Of a DNA stretch of 64,000 nt, positions 23,983 through 36,002 are shown one piece after another. A model generated the notes under the pieces. It ran no database searches and was not told the DNA's origin. It saw only the letters and a list, made by a program, of their open reading frames with translations. A program made the position numbers and the translations under genes. How positions within the stretch are numbered: position 1 is the first letter of the stretch; every line of letters begins with the position of its first letter. The stretch spans positions 214,980 to 278,979 of the forward strand of contig QAOA01004326.1 in NCBI GenBank assembly GCA_003255065.1, read 5' to 3'. This DNA comes from Cercis canadensis (lineage: Eukaryota; Streptophyta; Magnoliopsida; Fabales; Fabaceae).

Positions 23983-25049
23983 AAAAAAAAAAGTCTGCTA
24001 GGTTGAAAACTCGAAAGGGAAATTTAGGCAAAAGTTAGGGCATCCAAAAAAAGAGAGAAAAAGGAAAGGAAAAATAATGAAAAATAATGGGGAAATATGC
24101 TGGCTGAAAACCAAAAAGGGCGGTCTAAGCAAAGTGGAAGAGTTCACAATGATATCTAGAGAAAAAGTGAAGTCAAAGGATGTGGTGAAATTAGTAAGAA
24201 CCAGTGAAGACTCGCACTCCGGCAGTAAAAATTTTTGCATTCTCCCTAGTGGAATGGAAATCTATTTCAAGATAATATGAGAATTGATCAAGTGGACATG
24301 ACGAAGCTAAAAACTGGGGCAATCTCTGATCCGTATTGGCTTCTGTGTCCGTGTTCTCAAACTACGTAAACTTTGATTCCTCCTTGAAACCTATTTAATA
24401 GGGTAAGTCCAATATCATAAAAACCTTAAACTGGGGCAATTTACCATTTGTAAGATTTTCTTAGCTTCGAATTTATCTTTCTTGAAAGTGTGTTTGTCTT
24501 TCAAAAATAAAGGAATGTAGTTCTTTGAATTAATTTCCTTCCATCATACATTTCTTTCCTTGAAATAAAAGAAGTTGATTATTTTGAGTTAATTTCTTCC
24601 TACCATGAATTTTCTCCATGTTTAAATTACTGAATTAATATTCTGAATCAAATGCAAGTGGATTTGATTGTAATAACATATTTAATTATTCTCAAGGAAT
24701 ACTTTCTGAGGTTGGTTTTCAGATTTCAGGAACATTAATAATTTCTTATCATTGCAAGGGAATGGATCAAGTCAAAAAAATAAAAAAATAATGAATGATG
24801 AAATGAATGAAAATGAGGGATGGGTAGTCAAAGACGAGATGAATAGAAAAAACATGAGATTATTTATTTTTGAAGAGAAAAATCAGTGAGTTTGTAAAAG
24901 TTCAGAGGAATACAAGTTCAGAATCAGAAGAAGATCCACTCGATTGAGTTGATTTTGCAAGATTTTGAGCTTAGATTCTACATGTGAGAGTCAATTATGC
25001 TTTACTTTGGTATCACTAGGTATGAAAATGATTTAATTTCTGTCATTTA

Positions 25050-25330
25050 AATTTCTGCCACTAAATTTTTGCCAAAACATTTTCTAACAAATGAGATTTA
25101 CGTTTTCTGTCAATACATTTTTAGTCATATGAGATTTACTTTTCAATCAATTTACATTTCTGCCATATGAGATTTACATTTTCTGTCATATGAAATTTAC
25201 ATTTTCTGCTAATATATTTTCTGTCATATGAGATTTACATTTCCTACCATATGAGATTTACATTTTCTACCATATGAGATTTACATTTCAGTTGATTTAC
25301 ACTTTTGCTAGGTAAGATTCATGATTTTTG
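25050..25330 (+). repeat. short tandem repeats in the 3' untranslated region of the Tat-like element
   Basis: Units built on catatga(g/a)atttac begin at 25126, 25164, 25187, 25225, 25248 and 25271, so spacing alternates between 38, 23, 38, 23 and 23 bp. They lie between the coding region and the polypurine tract (about 25500-25512, agagggacaac). Tandem repeats in this position are known for Tat/Ogre-type elements, which can seed satellites. Confidence 0.75.
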
Positions 25331-25512
25331 TCGACTTATAATTCGTGCCTTTTTATAATTTTAGCTATTTTAATGGACCTTTTAACTTGGGATTTTTATA
25401 GTTCCTAGGAAAAAACACTCGTCTTTTATCTATACTTGTTTCTTATACAAAGATCATGACAAGCGATAATCTATCATGCCCTTCTACAAGGAAACATGTA
25501 AAGAGGGACAAC

Positions 25513-28500
25513 TGTAGACACCGTATTTTGTCTCATCATGCTAAAACTCTAGTTTATGGGTCTTTTGGCTCACCCGATTTTTTGTTTTTCTAATGTTTTT
25601 GGTCCAAATAAATTATATAGGTTTGTTAAACTATTTAATATGTTTGAGGTTTAATTTAGGACCAATTGGACTAACGTAGATCCAATGTTGACCTCTTTGG
25701 GCTCATTTTGTCCTAATTTGGCCTAATTTGCCTATTAGGGTTTGTGATTTTTATTTTTAATCAAAAAATTAAATAAATTTGTTAAAAAACTAAAAGTGAA
25801 AAGATCTTTCCTTAAGCATAAGTGAAAAGATCTAGCCTCAATGAAGCTTCATGGAAATTGCTTGTGCAAAGCAATTTTGAAAAAATTACTAATGGGGACT
25901 TCTTAATCTTATTTTTGCATGAAATAAAAATACAAATTAGAGGGTATTTTGGAGAAGAATTATTAGATTTTTCACAAAGCAAGGCTATAGGAAAGTGGGA
26001 GGAATGTGCAAAAGGGGTAGGAAATGACCATTTTACCCTCAACTTGCTCTCCAAGTTGAGAGGACTGATTGCATGAGAAAAAAAAATAGATAAAGTCTCT
26101 CACAACTAGGCTCCAAACATGAAAACAAGAGGGGAAGAGAGAGGACTTCAAAAAATAAATCAAAGAGAGGAAAATTGAGAGAAAAGTGGAGTGTTCTTGT
26201 TCTTGAGTGTTCTTTATAATTTTGGAGAGAAAGACATAAAATCAAGAGTGTTTGAGTTTCTTGAAGTTGGTTTATACATTTTTGAGCAAGGAAAATGAGT
26301 TTTCTTGAAGAACACTAGGTAACATTCACTATTATCTTGATTTCTTGACATTCACTTGTTAGTTTTTTTTCGAATCCATGTGAAATATATATATATTTTT
26401 TGTTTCCCTCTTGAATGCCTCCATTTCATTTTAATTCCATGAGTTTCATTTTAATTTTTGTTGTTTTTCTCCTCTCTTGAATATCATCTTGATATTTTGG
26501 TTTAGGGAGATTATGTTTAGTTTCTATTTTAATTGTGGTTGAGTACTTAGTTTATTGTTGTTTTACTTTTTTTTTTTTNTATTATTGTTTTACTTTTTTT
26601 TTTTTCATATGGCATGATTTTTGTCTAGGGTTGGTCTTAATTGATGTCATTGTAGGTTTTACATGCTTGATGTCCTATTGTTGTTTTGGTACCATTTGTC
26701 ATGTCTTGTTGGAGTGAGCATGGTTTTGGTGGATTTCTTTTTGAGTATTTTTTTCCCTTTGTTTTCTTGAATGTGTTTTAGGGTTCTTGATTAAAAATCA
26801 AAATGTTGTTTGACCTTTTTTGAAAATCTTGTGTTTTGGTCTTAATCTTTTGACTTTTGTCATGTTTAAATTCAAATTGGTTATTTGGGATAGTGATGAT
26901 CAAATTTAGTTTTTAAATGGCCATTCTCGGATCTGTTAGTCCAACATTGGTAGTGTTCGGTCTTTTGACCATAACTTGAGTTTTACAACTCCAAATTGCA
27001 TGATTCTTATTTTTTTAGAACCCTAAGATGTTGCATGAATATAAATTTCATATTTTTTTTTCATGTCGCATTTACTCCCAATTTTAATTAAAAAATGACT
27101 ATTTTTTCTGTACTGTGTTAGTTGATTCTAGCAGTACTTAGGTTTTAGGTCATAACTTGAGTTCAGGGACTTTGTATGATTTTTCATTCCTTAGAACCCT
27201 AAGATAATTTTCCATGTCATGTAAAATTTTGGGGTCAAATCTCATCGACATGCATTCTTATTTTTCTTTATAAGTTTCTCCTATCTTGTGCTCTGTTTTT
27301 AGTCTTTGTTGTTTTATCTTTCTCGATTCTATCTTATGTTTAGTTGTTGTCCTTGCTTTTTTTCTTTGGAACCACTTGCATGCTATGATCCTTAATTTTT
27401 TTTTTATCTTCGTTTTGACTTTGATTTGTTTCACTCTTGAACTTAATTCTTGATTTTTCCCTTGATTTTGACTTAGGAATTACATGCTAATTAGGAGTGT
27501 ATGTTAACTGCCGTCTTTAACTAAATTCTGTTGCCCCAATTTCCATGTTATTTTCATAGTTTTATTTTGACTCTTAATGGCTGCCACATGTGCTTTAGGA
27601 TTCTATGTCTTTTCACTATAAGTTGACATATTCCTTGTTTTATCTTGTCATTTATTGTTATGTGTTATGGCTGGCTCACTTGCTTATGCATATGTTACAT
27701 TTAATTCCTTATTTTGAGTCATTTAATGTGTGTTCTATGTTAAAAGGGATCACAATAATTAGGCCCCTTGCAGAACCCTAAGGCGATTCGGAGGTTTGGA
27801 TAGCTCTTGTTTATTTTGATTGCATTTGCCAATTATGTACCCCCACCCTTAATATTGTAAATTTATGCATAATATTTAGGGATTATTGTTAGGGTTTACA
27901 AAATCCANTTTTTCATGTCGCATTTACTCCCAATTTTAATTAAAAAATGACTATTTTCTCTGTACTGTGTTAGTTGATTCTAGCAGTACTTAGGTTTTAG
28001 GTCATAACTTGAGTTCAGGGACTTTGTATGATTTTTCATTCCTTAGAACCCTAAGATAATTTTCTATGTCATGTAAAATTTTGGGGTCAAATCTCATCGA
28101 CATGCATTCTTAGTTTTCTTTATAAGTTTCTCCTATCTTGTGCTCTGTTTTTAGTTTTTGTTGTTTTATCTTTCTCGATTCTATCTTATGTTTAGTTGTT
28201 GTCCTTGCTTTTTTTTTCTTTGGAACCACTTGCATGCTATGATCCTTAATTTTTTTTTTTTTATCTTCGTTTTGACTTTGATTTGTTTCACTCATGAACT
28301 TAATTCTTGATTTTTCCCTTGATGTTTGACTTAGGAATTACATGCTAATTAGGAGTGTATGTTAACTGCCGTCTTTAACTAAATTCTGTTGCCCTAGTTT
28401 CCATGTTATTTTCATAGTTTTATTTTGATTCTTAATGGCTGCCACATGTGCTTTAGGATTCTATGTCTTTTCACTATAAGTTGACATATTCCTTGTTTTA

Positions 28501-29238
28501 TCTTGTCATTTATTGTTATGTGTTATGGCTGGCTCACTTGCTTATGCATATGTTACATTTAATTCCTTATTTTGAGTCATCTAATGTGTGTTCTATGTTA
28601 AAAGGGATCACAATAATTAGGCCCCTTGCAGAACCCTAAGGCGATTCGGAGGTTTGGATAGCTCTTGTTTATTTTGATTGCATTTGCCAATTATGTACCC
28701 CCACCCTTAATATTGTAAATTTATGCATAATATTTAGGGATTATTGTTAGGGTTTACAAAATCCATAAGCCCTTTGTTTATCATAGAATGATAAGACTGA
28801 CTCAGTACTATATAGGATGGGTCTTTTTTTATCTGACCTAGACAAAGATAAGTGCCACCTTGACAGGCACAATATGTGAGGAATAGGTGGAAGGATTTTG
28901 AACCCTTTAGAATTCATGCATGTCATGATTTTTTTCCATCATTGATTAGTGAATGTAACTCTTTTTTTAAGAATAAATAAAGTACGTTCTTGGCCACATC
29001 CTATCTTATTCTTTGCATAGCTAATTTAGGGTAATATTCTTTAGACAAATGCTATAGAGTACCTAACACCTTCTCCACGCATAAATAGACTCCCGAACCC
29101 ATTTCCGATTCGCAGACCATTGAAAAAAAAAAGGTTTTCAATTGTACTATATTTTTTAAAACAATTGGTGATGACTCCTGTTTTTCTTAAATTCGGTTAG
29201 CCATCCTCGTCGCGGCTGCCTCTGGATGCGTTACGACA
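25513..29238 (+). repeat. 3' LTR of the Tat-like element
   Basis: Begins tgtagacaccg after the purine-rich agagggacaac and ends gttacgaca. Relative to the left LTR it lacks about 290 bp near its start (left 12817-13105) and lacks the hAT-like insertion. It contains a probable assembly duplication at N 27908. One box pair (26975-27024) keeps the 42-bp spacing; the next (27156 to 27193) has 37 bp because of a 5-bp deletion. Confidence 0.85.
27057..28765. repeat. near-identical duplication across a single N (probable assembly artefact)
   Basis: 27057-27907 and 27909-28765 are the same about 850-bp LTR segment with few differences, and the N at 27908 sits exactly at the junction. The left LTR has this segment only once. 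Unmerged overlapping contigs, possibly two haplotypes, explain this better than a biological duplication. Confidence 0.85.
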
Positions 29239-29243
29239 TATAT

Positions 29244-31240
29244 TGAGTGCACTTTCGTACCCCTTTTCTAAGGGCAATTGGGAGATCTGTATTATTAACT
29301 GACAGCATATCTTCATTTGTGGAATTTGTACTTAGCTCTGGTTCCAATGATTGAGTAGCTTGGGAAGCTTTTGCCCTTCTTGAATAAACCTTGATTGGTT
29401 ATGGTCCTCCCTCTTCATGCAATTCTTGATTATGTCCCATTAAGTAGGAATAATTTGAGGGGCTAGTGGAAGAAACAGTGGGGCTGTTTGAAGGTGAAGG
29501 TGACTCTTGGGACTGGTAAGATGAAGGAAGTGATATAGGAAGAGATGTGGTTGGATCTCAATGATTTTCTTCATTCAAATTCTCCCCCTGAAGAGAACCA
29601 TTGGGATAAAAGGATTGCTCTTCAAGGAATGTGACATCATATGATACAAAAAAAAATTTGGATGTTGGATGGTAACATTTGTACCCTTTTTGTGTGGAAG
29701 AGTTTCCCACAAAGATGTATTTGAGTGCCTTAGGGTCAAATGTTCCTCTGTGAGGGTTATGATTGTAAAGAAATGTCGTGTAACCAAATACCTTTGAAGG
29801 TAAAGAATGAAGGAGATGAATTTTGGGAAAGGTGTCTAGAAAGCAGCTGATGGGGGTACGAAGATTGAGTGGTTTTGATTTTTTATTATAATAGGTTTAT
29901 AAGGTAGGCTACTATGAGGACAACTTCTCCCCAATATTTATTTGGCACATTGTTAGCAAACATTAAGTAACAAGCTATCTCTAAAAGGTGTCAGTTTTTG
30001 TGTTTAGCAACCCTATTTTGTTGGGGGCTATAGACACAAGAACTTTGGTGAAGAACCCCATAATCAACAAAGTAATTTGTCAGGTTATTGGAGAAGTATT
30101 CCCTCCTATTGTCAATACGAAAAATTTGGTTTGGGATTGAAAAACAATGGAAATATATTTATGAAGCTGTTTAACAATTGTGGTTGTTTCAGATTTTTCT
30201 GTCATAAGATAAACTTATCAAACCCGATGATGGTCATAAATAAAAGTGATAAACCACCTTGAACCTATAAGAGAAGGTTCTCGGGCTGGACCCTGAATGT
30301 CACTATGTATGAGATGAAATGGTTTTGTAGCTTGATATAAATAGGAGGAGTATGTTTTTCTTGTTTGTTTTGCAACAATGCAATGTTCATAATGAAAGTT
30401 GGAAACATCTTTATTGATAAACAAGTGAGGGTACAAAGATTTAAGGTAAGAAAAACTAGGGTGACTATGACATTTATGCCACAAAATGATCTCAGAATTG
30501 GAAACAATAGATAATGATACATTTTCAAGTGATTGAGTCTTGGAGGAAGAACCATAATCACCAAGGAAGTAGAGGCCATCATGCTCCTTAGCATTGCCAA
30601 TCATCTTCCTCGAAGATATGTCCTAAAGCACACATAGAGAAGGAAAAAATGTCACTGCACAATTTTGGTCTTTGGTAAGTTTACTAATTGAAACCAGATT
30701 GCAATTCAAATTAGGGACATGGAGAATTGGTTTCAAGTTTAGTCCTAAAAGTTCTACAATGCCATGACCCTTTGCCTTTACTATTTTTCCATTAGTTACA
30801 GTAATTTGTATATCATTCCTGCATGTGTCATAGGCAGTAAAGTTGTCTCGATTTCCAGTCATGTGATTTGATGCTCTAGTGTTAATGATCCAGTCCTGGT
30901 GTTTTTCAGCTTTTGTGAAATATGAGAAAAATGTGTTACCTTGATGAGCAACTGATGCACTTGGAGAAAAATGAGCATTTTCTATTTTTTGAGGAAGTTT
31001 TGGTGGCTGAGTATTGACTGTAGCACCTTGACTTGTTCAAGAGTGAGGCTGAGTTGGCCATTGTTATTGTTGTTAACCAAGGCCTCTGTTGCAAGAGATT
31101 TAGTGGACTCTCTCTGATTTCGTGGCTTCCACCCAGTTGGTCTACCATTGATTTTCCAACAATTTTCCCAAATATGATTGGTCTTGCAACAATGGTCGCC
31201 CCATAATTGCCCATAGCCTTACTTTCTAGTTCTCTAATTT
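29244..31240 (-). pseudogene. copia protease and integrase
   Basis: On the minus strand: protease region HMTGNRDNFTAYDTC and PILHVPNLNCNLVSISKL (30623-30870); GAG-pre-integrase WHKCHSHPSFSYLKSLYPHLF with the zinc site partly lost (the first Cys of the CxxC pair reads Tyr); and integrase start PFHLIHSDIQGPAREPS..FITFIYDH (30218-30604). The integrase core continues to about 29785 with several stops, then the C-terminal part KVFGYTTFLYNHNPHRGTFDPKALKYIF and a serine/proline-rich linker to KCTQY at 29244, where the gypsy element interrupts. Many stops; not functional. Confidence 0.88.
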
Positions 31241-32061
31241 TTCTGATTGAAGGATTTTGGCTTGTTCTGGTGAGTAGCTAGTGCTAAACCAAGTGCTGAA
31301 TTTGATCTAGCAGAGGAAAGGGTGAGCATAACCCATTTTTTGCTCTCTTCCCTTCTAACTTCAGCAAATGCTTCTCGTATTGTAGGGAAAGGTTTTCTTC
31401 GTAATAACCTTCAATTGACTACATCCAGGTCCTTGTTCAGGCCCTGCAAGAAGTCAAACACACGTTCCTTTTCCACCATTCAGGAAAACTGAATTCCATC
31501 TTTAGGACAATTCCATTTGATTTCATAGAATAAGTTCATCTCCTGCCATAATTCAATTAAAGAGTTATAGTACTTTGTGACTTATTTGCTTCCTTGTTTC
31601 ATCTCCTAAATTATGGATCGAACCTTAAAACATTGTGAGGTATTTTTCATGTTCGAGTAAATTTCTTTGACTGCTTCCTATATTTCTTTGGCAATCTTGT
31701 AGAACATATAAGTTCGCCCTATTCTAGGCTCCATGGAATTAATTAACCATGCCATTATAATTGAATTCTCAGCATCCCATGTGCTTAATTGAGGATCAGT
31801 TGTAGGGGGTATGGGAGTAGTGCTAGTGAAATACCTAACTTTGCCTTTTCCCTTAAGCACAAGGAAGATAGATTGGAACCATTCTTTGAAGTTGGTTCCA
31901 TTGAGTTTGTGTTGGGTAATTTGAAGGGAATGGTTTTCAAGGGTGGGGTTTGGCATAGGCATGGGCACGGCTGTACCTTGTTGAGTGGCAGACGAGGTGG
32001 CTTCCATGGTTTCTTGAATGGAATTAGCCTCATCCATTGAATGCTCTGATACCATGAACAA
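31241..32061 (-). pseudogene. copia gag, copy left of the N
   Basis: Minus-strand frame 32061-31678 gives the copia gag N-terminus: LQITQHKLNGTNFKEWFQSIFLVLKGKGKVRYFT and WDAENSIIMAWLINSMEP, ending at a stop after YKIAKEI. The natural start is probably the ATG at 32037 (MDEANSIQETME), since the upstream ATG overlaps the primer site. The C-terminal half (31241-31677) continues with stops. Confidence 0.82.
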
Positions 32062-32161
32062 AGAGGCTATAAGAATGAATCCTCTTTCTTAATTTTTAGA
32101 GAACAGATTTACAGAATATTTATAGGCTGAAGCTANGGCTTCCACCCAGTTGGTCTACCAT

Positions 32162-33043
32162 TGATTTTCCAACAATTTTCCCAAATATGATTGGTCTTGC
32201 AACAATGGTCGCCCCATAATTGCCCACAGCCTTACTTTTTGGTTCTCTAATTTTTCTGATTGAAGGATTTTGGCTTGTTCTGGTGAGTAGCTAGTGCTAA
32301 ACCAAGTGCTGAATCTGATCTCGCAGAGGAAAGGGTGAGCATAACCCATTTTTTGCTCTCTTCCCTTCTAACTTCAGCAAATGCTTCTCGTATTGTAGGG
32401 AAAGGTTTTCTTTGTAATAACCTTCAATTAACTACATCCAGGTCCTTGTTCAGGCCCTGCAAGAAGTCAAACACACGTTCCTTTTCCACCATTTAGGAAA
32501 ACTGAATTCCATCTTTAGGACAATTCCATTTGATTTCATAGAATAAGTTCATCTCCTGCCATAATTCAATTAAAGAGTTATAGTACTTTGTGACTTATTT
32601 GCTTCCTTGTTTCATCTCCTAAATTATGGATTGAACCTTAAAACATTGTGAGGTATTTTTCATGTTTGAGTAGATTTCTTTGACTGCTTCCTATATTTCT
32701 TTGGCAATCTTGTAGAACATATAAGTTCGCCCTATTGTAGGCTCCATGGAATTAATTAACCATGCCATTATAATTGAATTCTCAGCATCCCATGTGCTTA
32801 ATTGAGGATCGGTTGTAGGGGGTATGGGAGTAGTGCTAGTGAAATACCTAACTTTGCCTTTTCCCTTAAGCACAAGGAATATAGATTGGAACCATTCTTT
32901 AAAGTTGGTTCCATTGAGTTTGTGTTGGGTAATTTGAAGGGAATGGTTTTCAAGGGTGGGGTTTGGCATAGGCATGGGCACGGCTGTACCTCGTTAAGTG
33001 GCAGACGAGGTGGCTTCCATGGTTTCTTGAATGGAATTAGCCT
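32162..33043 (-). pseudogene. copia gag, second copy right of the N
   Basis: The same gag region as 31241-32061 with scattered single-base differences. In this copy a stop (TAA on the minus strand near 32994) separates MDEANSIQETMEATSSAT from GTAVPMPMPNP, where the other copy reads Gln. Because the duplication is centred on an N, this may be a second haplotype or contig overlap and not a real tandem copy. Confidence 0.75.
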
Positions 33044-33067
33044 CATCCATTGAATGCTCTGATACCA

Positions 33068-33344
33068 TGAACAAAGAGGCTATAAGAATGAATCCTCTTT
33101 CTTAATTTTTAGAGAACAAATTTACAGAATATTTATAGGCTGAAGCTATCATAATTCTAAGAAGTAAATAAGGAAATATGGAGGAAATTACTCCTCACCT
33201 ACTAAGGCTAATAACTAGGATACAAACAAGGAAATTACAATCAATTACAATATTATATTAAATGTTAATCTAATCATATTCAAATGTTAATTCCTATCAA
33301 TCACTAAGAGTGATTTTTGTTAATTACCAAGATTTTCTCCAACA
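33068..33344 (-). repeat. copia LTR (5' LTR) with adjacent tRNA-Met-type primer site
   Basis: 277 bp from tgaacaaagaggc to tctccaaca. The + strand 12-mer gctctgatacca at 33056-33067 is the reverse complement of the usual copia primer site tggtatcagagc and abuts the LTR directly, fixing the element orientation as minus. Confidence 0.92.
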
Positions 33345-35010
33345 TAAGTATTTGAAAGACTAAAACATTGTGAACAAGTGGATATTGCAAATAATTCCAT
33401 AGATCTTTATGCAAGTCTACAATTAAGCTATGATAATCTAAAGAAGAAGGAAGCCAAATACCTCTTTTTGTTATGTTCATTATTCCCTGATGATTCAGAG
33501 ATAAGGGAAGAAGACTTAATCAGGATGGGGACTGGATTGGACTTGTTTGAGAATGTTTACTCATGTGACATTGCAAGAATTAGAGGAGGGGCCACCATTA
33601 GGAAACTTTTGGACTCTTTTTTGCTGCTTCAAGCTAAAGAAGGAAGGCCTGTGATACTGCATGATACGCTTCGTGCCGTAGACTTGAGGATATTCAAACG
33701 ATTTTGGAGCCAATAATGCCTCCTAGTCTGAGGGAATTGCCAGAGCATATAGCTACTAAAGAAATACCAAAACTATATTGTCACAATATAAATGAATTTC
33801 CCTTTTAGTTCAAATGAAACTTGAGATCTTAATCATGTGTAAAGATGGCAAAGGTTCATTAGAAGTACCTAATGAATTTTTCAACGAGATGGGAAGGCTT
33901 AAAGTTTTGACTGTAATAGACAAATCTTCATGGCAAAACTCAACCCTGATGTTGCCTAAGTCAATCTGGTTGTTAAAATGCCTACAAATTCTATCCATAA
34001 GATGTCATATTTTCCCTACAAAACTTGCAGAATCTTGAGACTCTTGAATTTTGTAATTACTCCATTATCGAATTGCCAAATGATATAGCAGAACTAAAGA
34101 AGTTGAAATTGCTGGATACATCATGGTGTAGAATAGGATGCAACCCATATAAGATGTTAGGAAGCTGCCAAAGCCTAGAAGAGCTTTATTTTTTTGAAAT
34201 TGATCTTGATAAATTGGTGTTATAAGAGGACAAAAATCTTGCTGAATTTTTTGACAAAGATCACTATTTTACCAGATTGCAAAGGTACCATCTACAAATT
34301 GGAGTGCAAGTAGATAAACTAAAGGATGATCTGAAAATAGGATTCATATCAATATGTCCTTATTTTGATTAAGATACCTCCACCTTAACTACAACAATGA
34401 AGGATCTGTCACAAAGAACGGATGTTCTCTTTCTAGAGAATATTCCAAAAAGTTGTAAAAATGTCATCCCTGACATAGTTAACCAAGAAGGAGGATGCAT
34501 GAATGAATTGACTGAGCTTCTACTTCGTAATTCTGATGGGATAGAGTGCCTAATTGAAACCATGAATCAATTGAGTCATATTGGAACAGTTTTCTCCAAC
34601 TTGCATAAGCTAAGAATCACATAGATGAAGCTTTTGGAAGGTTTCTGCCATGGTTAACCTCCGAGTGGCCTTTTTAAGTAGTTAATGCAGCTGGAATGTA
34701 GTCAATTGCCAATTTTATCATCCTTGGAGGAGCTAAACCTGTGCAATCTTGTCATTCTCAAATTGGAGAGTTGTCCAAAGATGGAATGTCTCTTCACATC
34801 TGATGTTGTTGTAAGTCAGGTAGTGTTGGAGGAACTGAAAATAACCAAATGCCATTGATTGATGTACATAATAGGAGATGATAAGGAGGAGAATATTACA
34901 AATGATAATGATCAGAAGAGGCATGAATTAGTGTTCAAAAAATTAAAAGAGCTTGTTGTGGGAATAATCAACTCTTGTTTGTTTTATGGGAAAGTTTTTT
35001 ATGTTATAAC
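33345..35010 (+). pseudogene. CC-NB-ARC-LRR resistance gene, segment 3 (ARC2 to LRR)
   Basis: Resumes exactly where segment 2 stopped: ERLKHCEQVDIANNSIDLYASLQLSYDNLKKKEAKYLFLLCSLFPDD, the winged-helix part of NB-ARC, in frame to 33716. VILHDTLRAVDL (about 33645-33685) stands where the family has its MHD motif; Met is Leu. A frameshift and stops follow. LRR-like segments then occur in pieces: FNEMGRLKVLTVID (33874-34038), MQNLETLEFCNYSIIELPNDIAELKKLKLLD (34025-34225) and MKDLSQRTDVLFLENIPKSCKNV (34397-34624). The last recognisable coding is LEELKITKCH near 34830-34856, fading by about 35010. It is dead, both from its own mutations and from two insertions upstream. Confidence 0.9.
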
Positions 35011-35352
35011 ATAAATGAAGAATTTTCTTTACTAGCAGCAACATTTGCTTCTTTTTAAAGAGATTTCTTTGACAGTCCAAAATGCATCTACAAATTACAA
35101 CAATTATTTTTGGATTAAGGCATACAATAATTGTAAAACAAGATATTCTTTTGATAGGCTTTTTTTTTTTNTTTTTCTTTTTGTATCTAAGGAAATTAAC
35201 GAAAGCTTATGTCATGTTCTCAGGACAAGTTATTTTTTATGTTGTTGGGCACTGTACCTCTGTCATTGCAAAGAATGTAAAGTATTTGCTGAAATGGCAA
35301 GCACTGAGTTTTCCCCGTTGTATTTGACTTTCAAGAAAATATATATGGCTAA
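35011..35352. other. no gene seen
   Basis: AT-rich DNA between the LRR end and the start of the next retroelement fragment. An N at 35171 lies in a poly-T run. Open frames here have low-complexity products and no recognisable domain. Confidence 0.6.
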
Positions 35353-36002
35353 TTAACTAATGGCATCTTTAATAGTAGAGAATAAAATCAACCCATATAT
35401 CGACAAAGCCACTAATTTACTTAAAGCCATCCATTTTTCTTGGTATAAGAAGGTTTGCATATACTTCCTTATGAAAGACATTGGCCATACAAACTCATTA
35501 CCCTCTTTCTTGAGCATCCTGCTTTCTACCTTGTTTGCATGTATCCTTAGCAATTCATAGCCAATTCTAGCAAGGGACACCAAATTATTGCCATATAAGT
35601 ACACTTGGATTTCTTGGGTTAAAGGAAATTTAAGCATATGAGCATATGCCTCCAAGTTGGTGTAGCATCAAGGTCTTTGGAAGTCAAACACTGGTATGTT
35701 GGGTCCCAATAATGCACCAAAGCTATCAATGCCATTTCTTGTACTTTGTTCCTGGTAAGCTCGTAGATATTCCCATAAGTATCAAGGAAATGTCTTTGCA
35801 CATCAAATGGAATCCTCTTGTAATACTCAGTAATGATCCCAACATCATTTACTTCCACTTTAACTGCAAGATTTTTGGGGAGCTGGCTAACATGACCTCT
35901 TGGCAGACAGTCACCCTCTACGGCTTGTTGTGTTTCTGTATGATTCATGAATGCTCAAGAAGTGTTGGAATCTTGAGAAAAATATTTCATTGTATCCATG
36001 GT
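35353..36002 (-). pseudogene. retroelement-associated N-terminal ORF (DUF7745-like)
   Basis: Minus-strand coding starts at ATG 36002 (MDTMKYFSQDSNTS, then a stop). MALIALVHYWDPTYQCLTSKDLDATPT, a frameshift at about 35650, MEAYAHMLKFPLT and ALSKLVALSIYGLILFSTI resemble the plant domain DUF7745, which occurs at the start of the gag region of some long-LTR gypsy elements. It follows the leader and LTR at 36003-39500 on the same strand, so it belongs to that element. The element is cut off just after this domain at about 35345. Family naming is from memory of the motif pattern. Confidence 0.65.

Larger units (their letters stand above)
12797..29238 (+). mobile_element. Tat-like Ty3/gypsy element nested in the copia element
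   Basis: Starts tgtagacatcg, ends gttacgaca. It is flanked by gatat (12792-12796) and tatat (29239-29243), a 5-bp duplication with one change, and the copia coding frame joins across it. Long LTRs (about 3.1 kb after removing insertions and a probable assembly duplication) bracket a plus-strand internal region with gag, protease, RT, RNase H, a second archaeal-type RNase H and an integrase tail. The second RNase H is characteristic of the Tat lineage. Most of the integrase is deleted and all frames carry stops. Intact length would be about 14.7 kb as present. Confidence 0.9.
31124..33147. repeat. about 1.01-kb near-identical duplication across N 32137 (probable assembly artefact)
   Basis: 31124-32136 and 32138-33147 match almost base for base, from ggcttccacccagttgg to aggctgaagcta, with the N at the exact junction. 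The first copy carries a truncated 5' LTR. One copy only is expected in a copia element. Confidence 0.87.
10897..33344 (-). mobile_element. Ty1/copia element inserted in the NBS-LRR gene, itself carrying a large gypsy insertion
   Basis: Minus-strand copia element with LTRs at 10897-11172 and 33068-33344, flanked by gaagt (10892-10896) and a one-base variant, taagt (33345-33349). A tRNA-Met-type primer site (gctctgatacca on the + strand, 33056-33067) abuts the right LTR, and a polypurine tract (minus strand cttgagggagag) abuts the left LTR. Removing the nested gypsy element and the probable assembly duplication at 32137 leaves about 5 kb, normal for copia. Domain order on the minus strand is gag, protease, integrase, [gypsy insertion], reverse transcriptase, RNase H. 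The LTRs differ at about 20 of 277 positions by eye, so it is clearly older than the chromovirus at 3457. Confidence 0.93.

Noticed and set aside
31124..33147. Apparent tandem duplication of the copia gag
   Set aside because: The junction is an N and the copies are near-identical, so an unmerged contig overlap is the simpler explanation.
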